The notes under the pieces are model-generated. The model made no database searches. It had not been told where the DNA came from and saw only the letters and a program-made list of their open reading frames with translations. From Tetracentron sinense (lineage: Eukaryota > Streptophyta > Magnoliopsida > Trochodendrales > Trochodendraceae), in contig CM026566.1 of the NCBI GenBank assembly GCA_015143295.1, forward strand, positions 7,489,072-7,553,071: 64,000 nt of DNA. The letters are read 5' to 3'. Within the stretch, counting starts at the first letter, position 1; the number at the start of each line of letters is the position of its first letter. Both the position numbers and the translations under genes were made by a program. Shown piece by piece: positions 45,141 to 56,405 of the stretch.

Positions 45141-46791
45141 TGTTGGACATGATGCCTAGGAAAGTCATTTAGATTGTTAGAACCTTATTAATTTGATTAA
45201 TAAATGCTTCTTCTTAATCTATTGTGTATTCATTATGGGTAATTGACCATAATCATGAGATGATCTATACGATATAAGATATCGATAAAGATCCATAGGA
45301 TATATCATAGAAAAGTTATGTGATTAGATTATCACAGGTAGATAAAACTTTCCGATTCCTTATACCTTATATAGTCACAGCTGTGGGTGAAACTGGGCAC
45401 TTCACTTATATGGCTGCCAGAATGCTGAGATGTTCTCAATAATTGAGATGTAGTTCTCGAACTATTGTAATGGAGACTACACATCAGCATATGGGTGCTT
45501 AAATGTACACTGACTGATTGCATTCAATGAGAGACATCTTGTACAAACATAGTATCAGATAGTTAGTCTCTCATTCACATTGAACAGTTTCGATGATCCT
45601 TAGATCTGATGAGTTCATCTATGACTGGGCAGTGATCTGACTGTTTTGATTCCACCAACGTATTTTCTAACTTAGGGAATACAATACAGTGACAGTTGGG
45701 TAGTCAGAAAGTTGTTCGAGTCACGATGAATTTCAAACAAGAAATCCATGCTCATTAATTTGAGAGATTATCCAAGTTCTAGGTAAGACAGTGGTTTAAG
45801 TTCAAATTCTGCGTAGGTGATTTTTAAAATAAAATAAGTTTTGAAATATACATTTATTAAAATGTATTATACTTATAAAATGATTTTTTCAAAATGTTTT
45901 TCATGAGAAATTGTTTCTCATGGCTTAATCATAAGTCTTGGAAACCCGGATGATTTGCAATGGGCAAGTTCATGTTCATACACTGGGATTCGATTGCAAT
46001 ATGGATATCTCACGTCACTTGTAATTCCGATGTAATTCTCATTTAGGGTCAATGGGTTAACATTGGATAAGCCAGGTTAAGAATGTCTCAGAGCAATCTG
46101 TGGAGGTGCTCACATAAGAAATGCAAGCTCAGTAATTGATTAAAAGTGAATCAATTATTTTAAGTGATTAAAAGTTAATCATTTAATTAAATAAATTAAT
46201 ATTTAATCTATTGTTTAAATTAATTGTTAAGTTAAACCAAAGGATTATTTTAGAAATTATTTGATTAACATAATTAAAGAGGAAATGGGTTTGACCCATA
46301 TCCCTAAACCCATTAAAATGGACCTTTAATATGGGCCAAAGCCCATGGGTTTAAACCCTAGGGTGGGGCGCCCACTTGAGGAATCTTAATTGGATTAGGA
46401 TTTGTTTAATTGAATAAATATTGAAATAAAATTCCTTTTATTATGGAATTAAAATCCAAGTGTTGGATTGTAATTAGGATTAAGATGTTATTGTAATTAG
46501 ATTACAATAAGAAGTTTTAACACCTCAAATCCCACGCCCCATAGAAGCTCACGCCCCCCTTGTGGATTCCTAGTTTGACTAGGTTTCCTACTTTGGTGTA
46601 GGATGTTGACTTATCCCTTTTAATTAAGGAATCCTCTTATAATAGAGACTCTTTAATTAATAGGATTACTATAACTAAAGTAGTTATAGATTAAGTATGA
46701 GTTTATTTAATTGATAATAAGAGTTATTGTTAATTAATAAATCCTACTAGATAAGATAAAGTTGGAGTAGGATTAGGATAAGATCCTAGTC

Positions 46792-46799
46792 TATAAATA
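46792..46799 (+). promoter_or_regulatory. TATA box of copia C
   Basis: TATAAATA in GTCTATAAATACCCCAAC, followed by CT-rich leader. Confidence 0.65.
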
Positions 46800-47259
46800 C
46801 CCCAACACCCTAGACCATTAAGAAGAATTCTCCAGAATTTCTTCTCTCCTCTCCTCTCTCTCTCCAAACCATAAGCCCTAGGGGAGACCCCTAAGGATTT
46901 TCGTGAGCTATATTGGTGGTCCTAGTTGGGTTTTGCAAATCTAGGGTTTTGAACCTTAGTATTATTGGTGATAGAAGGTCTAGACCATTGATCCATTTTC
47001 TTCTTCTTGCTTCTATAATTCCAAAGGAGATTCTAAAGCTTCGTGGGGATAGCGAAGAGCAAGGATCAAGCTTCTAGTATTTTTTCGGAGAAATCTCTAC
47101 AAAGAGTTCTGACGGTTCGAGTGGATTATGCTTCACCGATGAAAAATATTCACCGAGGTGATATGACTAAAACTCTTAGATAATTTTGATGCTTTTTATG
47201 GTGTTAAGATCTAGGGGATCCAGTTTCCGCATAAATTTTTATCCGGATCCCCCTTTAAT

Positions 47260-47271
47260 TGGTATCAGAGC
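47260..47271 (+). promoter_or_regulatory. Primer-binding site of copia C
   Basis: TGGTATCAGAGC (initiator tRNA-Met type) with GCATGG after it. Confidence 0.88.
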
Positions 47272-49203
47272 GCATGGTTAGGAGTATTTTTTGTTTATTT
47301 TGATAAGGTAATTAAATGGATGATTTAATTCATGAGATGAATTAATTTAGATCTATTTAATATTGCCCATAGTTTTTATTATTTTATTTGTTCATAAGAT
47401 GAATAAATAAATATTTATTATATTATTTAATGAGATTTGATAATTAAATAAATTTTAAAAACTAGTATTATATGTGATATAATTAAATTCAAAACAAAGA
47501 GTTTATTTTGAAATTCCTTTTAAATGATTTGATCATTAATTAATAAATCCCATGGTGTTTGACACCCTTGCTTAAGCGTTCTTGGAGATTAAAGTTTATT
47601 TCGATTTAAATTGATTAATGGATTTTCGGATTTGTATTTGATTAGAACAATCAATACAGTTTCGGTATTTTGGCCATAACTTTATGACCGTAAGTCCGAT
47701 TTAGGTCCATCAGTACATCATTTCAAAGTCGTCGAAAGGATCTACAACTTTGAGAAGAAAGTTTTTCCAGAATCAATCTTTTTGAGGGTCAAAAGTTGAG
47801 TCGAAAATCTAAAGCGGGAAAAGGAGTTTTCTAAATTAATTTTCGAAGAGGCTTTCAAAATTTTCCTAAATTGCATTATTTGATTATGAAAATTGTTTTA
47901 TGGAAAATATAATTGTTTTATTTTTTTCAGGGTTTCATCTATATAAGATATAGATTTTTATCAGGCGATTTGATAATTGTTATCAAATTTTAAATCCTTT
48001 TTAAAATAAGAAAAAGTACTCCATCACCATGTAGCATCTTTTTTATATGAGATTATAGTTATGGGTCATAATTTATGATAAATTATTTATCATTCATGCA
48101 TTCATACTAGAGGTTAATATATAGTAAGTTTTGGCAATCTGTAAAGGGCAGATTCATTCGGTTTCCCTGAAAAGGGCGAATGGAATACTGGTTTCCCTAA
48201 TGCCATTTAAATTCTATTTAATGCATTGGTGGACATGCTGCAAAGGAGGATGTTGCGATGTGATCTAGATAAGATGAAAAAAGAAGGGATCGCAAAGGAG
48301 TTTGCGAGTTACCTTTATTCTAATCATATTCCATTACATCCACACATTTTAATTTATTGAACCATAACAATTAATCTTGTATACTAATGTTTTATTATCA
48401 TAAGATGATAACTACTGCTGTTTATTTATCATGAGATGATATCTGTTTATATGTTTAATTAATCTGTTAAAATAATTGTTTTTGATATATCATGTGTATA
48501 TAAGACTAGGGATAAGTCCCTAAGTACTATGATCTTCTACCATACACTATGTGATCCTATAGTGGGGAGTGTGAGTAAGCTGACAGGCCAAAGCCGGGCC
48601 CAATCCTTCTCACCTACGAGTGAACATGGTGAAAAATGAATAAGCAAATAATGGGAGCAATAATGCCAAAGCGTGAGCTTTCATTAGGTATTTATTAGGT
48701 TCGTGGTAGGTGGGCACATGAATAAGAGATATTATACAATAACGCCAAAGCGTGAGTATAACATCCCTTATAGATCAGGCAGTAGATCGAATACTCTTCA
48801 CAAGATGAGATCTGTGAAATTGGAGAAGATAGTTTCTATCTGCCTATTCAAGGCGATGTGATGACGTGCCCAAAGGCAGGATCACATTAAGCCAGTGTCT
48901 AGGTTTTCGATGCCAATTAATTCTTCCCAAATTGGCAATACTGTAATGCCCCAAAATACCCCCTAGGAGTTTAGGGATACTTTAGGCGTGACTATACGTA
49001 CCAGCCAAACCATCCTGTCATGAACAAGATAATTAACGTACTAAACAATGATAATAAGAACGCGGAAGCTAAACATAAATGCGGAAGCGTAAACTAACTT
49101 TTTCTTTTCTTCTAAGATTTCCAAAATAGTATTCCAAGTTAAGGTGGACAGAACCACCTATCAAAATGTCAAAATACATAAACGACCCTCTCGTACTCTC
49201 CCC

Positions 49204-49344
49204 TCAACAGTAGTCGAGGTATGGCCACACGTCAAGGTCTCGGTCCGCCTGAGACTGCAGTGGGATAGACGGCTCTCTCTCCTCTATATATTCTTCCTCG
49301 ACCCAAGGCTCCGGGTCGAGGGCTCCCTCGGTACCTGCCGACAT
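49204..49344 (-). other. Conserved LTR acidic micro-ORF (copy in D 3' LTR)
   Basis: 46 codons, Met-Ser-Ala-Gly-Thr, DPEPWVEEEYIEE, end WPYLDYC. Confidence 0.62.
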
Positions 49345-49609
49345 GAAAGTACGGCTGAGCATGGAATACTCAACGAGTACAAGCTACTAACCATCCATAA
49401 CAATAATAAACATGCAAAGAGTAGTACAATACGAATCATCAATTCCAAGCAATAATAAAATCATAGAACTAAACAATATTAATCATCTTGATGAGCATGA
49501 ATGCAAAAACTCCGACAAAACTCATGCTTGAAAACCTGTTTCCCTGTCCCGGTATGCATTTTAAAATCATGTATGCGTGCCTGCATGAATGTCTTGTCAT
49601 CATCTTGTA

Positions 49610-49890
49610 ACTTGTGAGCCAGAGGCTAGCACCCGAATCTCCTTGGGCTGCCAACCTCCTTGATATGCATGGTTTTCTTGTGAGCCAGAGGCTAGTACCC
49701 GAATGTCCCTGGGCTACCAACCTCCTTGACAATAGGTGATTTTTATTACTTGTTTAGTTTTCTTGTGAGCCAGAGGCTAGTACTCGAATTTTTCTTGGGC
49801 TACCAACCTCCTTGACAATAGGTGTTTTAGGGGTTTTCTTGTGAGCCAGAGGCTAGTACCCGAATGTCCCTGGGCTACCAACCTCCTTGA
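49610..49890 (-). repeat. Minisatellite of the D 3' LTR (four units)
   Basis: CTTGTGAGCCAGAGGCTAGT units with CTACCAACCTCCTTGACA. Same order and spacing as L2. Confidence 0.9.
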
Positions 49891-51029
49891 CATGCAATAT
49901 TTTCTTGTTGGTTGTTATATGCACATGCTCTTGAAATCTCGGTTCATGCTATCATGCGTGCTCGTGTACGTGTCAATCGTGACAACCATGGAATAAGGGT
50001 AATAAGAGAGGTATGACATCACCATTCAATTCACAATATAAGCATATGAGAAATTGAGTTATCAACATGGTATTTAAATCCATTCATCATTCATGAGAAT
50101 ACATGCATAAGGCCCCTTTCCATTTCTTCATTTAAATCATTATTTCATAGTTTAGGTATTTTGTCAAACACTTAGCATGCACGTTTCCTCATTGTTCATT
50201 TTCTCCTTTTTAATGCATATTTTACATTCAATCACACAAGGTAAGTTTATTATTTGTGTAATGCCCATCCTCCATTTTCCAATCCACGGCCCACACATAC
50301 CATACATCACCCATTCGGCATCCAATCGCCACATCCAACATCCATCCAAACATCCATACCATTTCTTTATCTTGTTTATATTTATTAGGGATGATACATT
50401 TCACAAGAAAGTAAACATAATTGCCTAAATCACATTTCATAAAGAAAACTTAGATTTATTGCTAGGGTAAGTTAGTAGGGTGTACTAACCTTGAATCAAG
50501 GCTTGATCCTTGGTAGAAACCTTGATTGAAGCTCCAACTTGCAAGAAGAAAGATCCTTGCTTGAAGAAAGCTTGAGTTGAGGAAGAAACCCCTTGGAAAA
50601 ACTTGTGTGAGTTGCTGCCCTAACTTTGGAGGAGGAGTCCCACACGAGTTGAACCTTGAACTTGAAGCAATCCAAGTTGAGGATGATCTAGGGTTCTTAA
50701 ACCCCTTTGATTCCTTCTCAAAATCAAAACCCTAGGTTAGAGTCTGTAACGCCCCGAAATACCCCGTAGGAGTTTAGGGATATTTTAGGTGTCACACTAC
50801 GTACCTATCAAACTATCCTATAATGCACAAGATAAAATACAGTACTAACAACGATAATCAGAGCGCGGAAGCTAACATATATGCGGAACCATAAACAAAT
50901 TTTCATTTCTTCTAATGATCCAAAATGTAGTATTCCAAGTTAATCATAAGTACAAAACACGTCTAAGTCTAACGTGGACAGGCCCACCTATCAAAATATC
51001 AAAATACATAAGACCCAACACTATCTCGC

Positions 51030-51185
51030 TCAATAGTCACCCCCGTGGGGCCAATGGTCTAAGTCTCTCGCCTCCGCCTGAGGCTCGACTACTAGATCCT
51101 CATACGGTTCTTCCTCCCCGTAGTCCTCCTCTATCCAAGGACCCTGATCACAGATGTCAAGAGGGGCTCGTACACCTGCCGACAT
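51030..51185 (-). other. Conserved LTR acidic micro-ORF (copy in L9)
   Basis: 51 codons, Met-Ser-Ala-Gly-Val, PLDIC, GPWIEEDYGEEEP, end HWPHGGDY. Its C-terminal half matches the A copy rather than D. Confidence 0.62.
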
Positions 51186-51469
51186 GAAAGTACGGCTGAG
51201 CATGGAATACTCTGCGAGTACAAGCTACTAGCTAGCCATAACAATAATAACACACGTAATAGTAATACCATATAAAGTAGTAATAGAAGTATCACAAAAG
51301 AAACAGTATAAGGCATGATACAATACAAGCATCCTGACGTGCGTACATGAATGCAAAACACCGATAAAACCCATGCTTGAAAACCCACGTCATGTCTTGG
51401 TATGCCTCGTAGAAATCATGTATGCGTGCATGCATGAATGCATGATCATCATCTTGTAAATTTCCATCT

Positions 51470-51865
51470 TGTAACTTGTGAGCCAGAGGCTAGCACCCGA
51501 ATCTCCCTGGGCTGCCAACCTCCTTGATATGCAATGCACTTGTGAGCCAGAGGCTAGCACCCGAATCTCCCTGGGCTGCCAACCTCCTTGTTATGCAATA
51601 TACTTGTGAGCCAGAGGTTAGTACCCGAATGTCCCTGGGCTACCAACCTCCTTGTTATGAAATGCACTTGTGAGCCAGAGGTTAGTACCCGAATGTCCCT
51701 GGGCTACCAACCTCCTTGTTATGAAATGCACTTGTGAGCCAGTTAGCACCCGAATCTCCGTGGGCTGCCAACCTCCTTGTTATGCAATATACTTGTGAGC
51801 CAGAGGTTAGTACCCGAATGTCCCTAGGCTACCAACCTCCTTGACATGCAATATTTTCTTGTTGT
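51470..51865 (-). repeat. Minisatellite of L9 (six to seven units)
   Basis: CTTGTGAGCCAGAGG..CTACCAACCTCCTTG units of about 60 bp, two slightly different types alternating. Confidence 0.92.
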
Positions 51866-52839
51866 TTATTATATGCACATGCTCTTGAAATCTTGGTTCA
51901 TGCTATCATGCGTGCTCATGTGCGTGCCAATAATAACAATCGTGGGAATGCGTTTAACAAAAGAGATATGGCATTACAATTCAATTCATAATATTAGCAG
52001 AGGTAACTTAAGTAATTCACATGACATTGGATCAATTCATCGTCTATAAGAACACATGCATAAAACCTATTTCCATTTTCTTCGTCTAAGTCGTTTATTC
52101 ATAGTTTAGGCATTTTGTCAAACACAACACATGCAATGTTTCTTAATAATTCATCTTGTTCTTTTTAGCGCATATTTTCCATCCAAACATCAAGGTAAGT
52201 TCATTATTGGTAAAATACACATCCACCATTTCCATCACACACATCACACAACATACATCTCGGCATCCAATCGCCACATCCAACATTTCCATCCACACAT
52301 CCACACCTTTTCCATTATCTTGTTTATATTTAATGGGGGATAACACATTTCATAAGGAGGAAAACATAATATAAAAAATCACATTTTTATATAGAAAACC
52401 TAGATTTTTGCTAGGGAAAGTTAGTAGGGTGTACTAACCTTAGATCAAGGCTCGATCCTTGGTAGAAACCTTGATTGAAGCTCCAACTTGAAAGAAGAAC
52501 ACCTTTGCTTGAAGGAGACTTGAGTTGGGGAAGAAACCCCTTTCAAAAACGTGCTTGGGTTGCTGCCCTAGCTTGGAGAACGCTCTCCACGAGTGCTTGA
52601 GCCGTGATCTTGGAGAAAAACCGGACTTGAAGTGATCTAGGGTCTCAAAACCCCTTTGATTCTTCTCCAAAAGCAAAACCCTAGCTTAGGAAACCCTTTC
52701 TCCTCTCTTCTAATCCCCCAAATCCTCTAAGTGTTGAGAATGAGCCCTAAAGGCTCGGGTTAAACTCTTAAGGTAAGAGTGAACCGATCAAAAGACCATA
52801 ATACCCTTACTGAAATTTCTGCAAAAACACGAGTGCCGA

Positions 52840-53225
52840 ACACGTTGAGCTGTGAATAGTGCCAAACATGTTGTGTTGTGAATAGTGCCGAACACGTTGT
52901 GCTGTGAATAGTGCCGAACACGTTGTACTGTGAATAGTGCCGAACACGTTGTGCTGTGAATAGTGCCGAACACGTTGTCACGTTGTCTTATGTACAACGT
53001 GCCCGTCGTGAGCTGTACAACGTACCCGTTGTTTGCTGTACAACGTACCCGTTGTCCGTTGCACAACGGATGCACAACGTATACGTTATCAGAGTACGTT
53101 GTCTGTGCCTTATCAGAGCACGTTGTCAGAGCACGTTATCAGAGCTACGTCCTTAGTGCCTTCCGAGCTACGTCCTTAGTGCCTCTCCAGAGCTCGTCCT
53201 TAGTGCCCTCCGAGCTACGATTGCC
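52840..53225. repeat. Palindrome and 26-bp repeat cassette of L9
   Basis: Five to six GTGAATAGTGCCGAACACGT units, then ACAACGTACCCGTTGT and ACGTATACGT-type palindromes, then GAGCTACGTCCTTAG copies. Confidence 0.9.
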
Positions 53226-53577
53226 TGTAGGTCCAGACTGTTTTGGCCATATCTTTTGACTCGTTCGTCTGATTTTGACGATTCAACTTGCATTGGGTTC
53301 GTCTTTCGAAAATGCACATTTCTAACGTTTTAGAATTTCCAATTTCGCTCTTATTTATTAATTAGACTATGAGGAAGGCCAAGTAGCTACGAAAACGGTA
53401 TTCATTAAGTATAAAAAAAATCCGGGGTGCTACAGAGTCTCTTCTCCTCTCTCCCTAACTCTCAAAAGCTTCTAAGTGTTGTAAATAATCTCTAAGGCTC
53501 AGGCCTAGCCTTATAAGAAGAAAGGGTTTAACGCCCAAAAGACGAAAATGCCCTTACAAAATTTTCTGCAAAACACT

Positions 53578-53770
53578 GGGACCGAGCGATCGGTGGTTAT
53601 GACCGATTGATCGATTGCCTACCGAGCGATCGGTACTCTGGCCGAGCGACCGGTCAAAAAACTACTCTCTGGAAAATTTCCCCATACAAAATCTTTGACC
53701 GTGCGATAGCTACCGATCGATCGGTTTTGGACCGATCGATCGCTGACTAGACCGAGCGATCGGTGCTCTG
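53578..53770. repeat. Palindrome cassette of the D 3' LTR (ACCGATCGATCGGT)
   Basis: About eight ACCGAGCGATCGGT-type words, as in L5 and E. Confidence 0.88.
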
Positions 53771-53976
53771 CATGTCTGGACTGTTTTGACCATATCTTTT
53801 GACTCGCTCGTCCGATTTCGACGATTCAACTTACGTTGGGTTCGTCTTTCGAAAATGAACATTTCTGATGTTTCAGAATTTCTGATTTCTCTCTTATTTA
53901 TTAATTAGACGATGAGGAAGACCAATTAGCTACAAAAACGGTATTCATTAAGTATAGAAAAGTCTGGGGTGCTACA

Positions 53977-53990
53977 TTCTCCCCCCTTAC
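53977..53990 (-). promoter_or_regulatory. Polypurine tract of element D
   Basis: On the minus strand AAGGGGGGAGAA lies directly before the LTR start TGTAGCACCCC. Confidence 0.85.
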
Positions 53991-54065
53991 AAAAATTTCG
54001 TCCCCGAAATTTGGACGATACATACATGTACAAGACCATAACAATTGCAAGGAAATGTCAAGGCC

Positions 54066-56275
54066 CTAAACAAATAACTGAGGATGCTTTTCCCGAACTT
54101 TGGCTTCTCGTTCCCATGTAGCTTCCTCCCTTGAATGGTGTTGCCATCTCACTAAGACCAAGGGAATGGTCTTGTTACGCAAGACTTGATCTCTCCTATC
54201 CAAGATCTGCACCGGTTGTTCAACTAGGGTGAGGTCCTCTCGAATCTCTATCGGATCCAACTAGATGACATGAGAAGGATCCGGGATATACTTTCGAAGC
54301 ATAGACACATGGAATACATTGTGGACCGCCGTCATATGAGCGGGTAAAGCAACACGGTAAGCTACCTCACCGACTCTAGTAATGATCTCGAATGGGCCCA
54401 CATATCTCGGGCTAAGCTTGCCCCTCTTCCCGAATCGCATAACACCCTTGGTTGGTGAAACCCGAACAAATACAAAATCACCCACTCGAAACTCAAGATC
54501 TCTCATTCGATTGTCGGCGTAGCTCTTCTGTCTATCTTGTGCGGTCTTCAACCTCTCCCGGATGAGCTTGACTCTATCTGCCGTTTGTTCAATCAACTCG
54601 GGGCCCAAAATTTTTCTTTCTCCCACTTCATCCCAATACAACGGGGATCTACAACTTCTTCCGTACAAAGCCTCAAAAGGATCCATCTGTATGCTTGCCT
54701 GATAGCTATTATTGTAGGCGAATTCCACCAAAGGTAGGTGATCTTCCCAACTTCCCTTAAAATCCAGCATACAAGCTCAGAGCATATCTTCAATAACCTG
54801 ATTCACTCGCTCGGTTTGCCCATCCGTCTGTGGATGGAAAGCCGTGCTAAAGTCCAACCGGGAACCCATGGCACTCTGAAAGCTTTTCCAAAACCTGGAG
54901 GTAAATCTAGGGTCCCGATCCGAGACAATGCTCACTGGCACCCCGTGCAACCGAACTATTTCTTTGATATACAATGCAGCCAACTGATTTGAGTTGAATG
55001 TAGTCCGGTACGGTAAGAAATGGGTGGACTTCGTGAGTCTGTTGACCACGACCCATATAGCATCATAGTTTCTAGCCGTCTTCGGCAACCCCACAATGAA
55101 GTCCATAGAGATATGTTCCCATTTTTACTCGGGAATGGGGAGGGACTGCAAAAGTCCAGCCGGTCTCCTGTGTTCGGCTTTGACTTGTTGGCACACCAAA
55201 CATTTAGACAGATACTCCGCTATTTCTCACTTCATGTTCCACCACCAAAAATGCTTCCTCAAGTCCCTATACATTTTTGTACCCCCGGGGTGAACGGTGT
55301 ACTTGGACCGGTGAGCCTCGTACAAGATTTCTCGCTTAAGCTTCTCATCGGCTGGGACACGTACTCTTCCCTTGAAAGTGATAATTCCATCTTCCCTCAC
55401 CGTAAAATCCTTACTGCCACTTTTAACTGACTTGTCTCGGCAAGAAAGTAGTTCGGCATCCATTTCCTGCAACTCCTGGATCATGCTTAGGATATATGGC
55501 CTAACAGTGATGTTAGCCATTACCGGCCCAAAGGTAGGGAGACTAAAACTGATGTCGAGGTTGGACGCATCCTCCAGCAACCTCCACTCCTTCAGCATCA
55601 TATGCGCCAAAAGTCCAGTAGGCTTCCGGCTAAGAGCATCGGCTACTACATTCGCTTTGCCCGGGTGGTATTGAATGGAGCACTCGTAGTCTTCCAAAAT
55701 TTCTACCCATCTTCTTTGCCTCAGGTTCAACTCCTTCTGGGAAAACAAATACTTAAGGCTTTTATGATCTGTGAATACCTCAAATTGTTCCCCATAAAGA
55801 TAATGTCGCCAAATCTTCAATGCAAACACAACCGCGGTGAGCTCTAAGTCGTGAGTGGGGTAATTCTTTTCATGTTCCTTCAATTGCCTTGATGCATAGG
55901 CAATGACTTTCTTGTGCTGCATAAAGACACACCCAAGTCCGATGTGTGAAGCATCGCTATACACTTCATAACCACCATGTCCGGATGGCACAGTAAGGAC
56001 GGGGGCCGTGGTGAGGCGCTTCTTCAACTCTTCGAAACTCACTTCACATCGGTCACTCCAACTGAACTTGGCATTTTTCCTCGTCAAGTAAGTGAGAGGT
56101 GCGGCCAAACTGGAGAATCCCTCTACAAATCTCCGGTAATAGCCTGCCAACCCGAGGAAACTACGTATCTCCGTGACGCTCTTGGGCCTCTCCCAACTCA
56201 TGACTGCCTCAACCTTGGCTGGATCTACAGAAATACCCTCGGCAGACACTACGTGGCCTAGGAACGCCACTTTCT
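54066..56275 (-). mobile_element. Pol fossil of element D (RT end, RNase H, integrase, chromodomain-like tail)
   Basis: Pieces in order on the minus strand: RT end ([31 protein letters not shown]), RNase H ([35 protein letters not shown]), integrase zinc finger ([19 protein letters not shown]), integrase core ([34 protein letters not shown]), GKRGKLSPRYVGPFEI, and a chromodomain-like end (EEATWEREAKVREKHPQLF). The tail type supports the Tekay clade. About four breaks; the gag and first half of pol are not in the window. Confidence 0.9.
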
Positions 56276-56405
56276 CTGATGACTTGATGTGATATATATT
56301 AGTATTATACAACTAATACAAATTGAATTATTGTGAAATGGAAATGTGATAAATTGTGGTTTCAAGTGAGACTCATGTGGTGCTATTGTTCTCAGGACTT
56401 TAGTC

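Larger units (their letters stand above)
45141..48941 (+). mobile_element. Ty1/copia copy C: 5' LTR and leader, inside pol of B
   Basis: LTR starts TGTTGGACATGATGCC and runs about 2.1 kb to just before the primer site TGGTATCAGAGC at 47260. A TATA box CTATAAATA lies at 46791 and a pyrimidine-rich leader follows. The long untranslated leader (47272-48941) matches B and F. It is then interrupted by gypsy element D. Gag and the 3' end are not in the window. Confidence 0.78.
50745..53434 (-). mobile_element. Solo Tekay-type LTR (L9), TSD GAGTC, nested in D 3' LTR
   Basis: 2690 bp, TGTAACGCCCCGAAATACC to GGGGTGCTACA, perfect GAGTC flanks (50740-50744, 53435-53439). It carries a micro-ORF, a six- to seven-unit minisatellite and the ACAACG/GTTGTGC cassette shared with L7, so it is a mosaic of the D-like tail and L7-like promoter type. 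Confidence 0.94.
48942..53976 (-). mobile_element. 3' LTR of element D, split by L9
   Basis: About 2.34 kb without L9. Left edge TGTAATGCCCCAAAATACCC, right edge GGGGTGCTACA. Contains the micro-ORF, a four-unit minisatellite (49610-49890) and an ACCGATCGATCGGT cassette (53578-53770). Nearly the same sequence as L2 in inverted orientation. Confidence 0.92.
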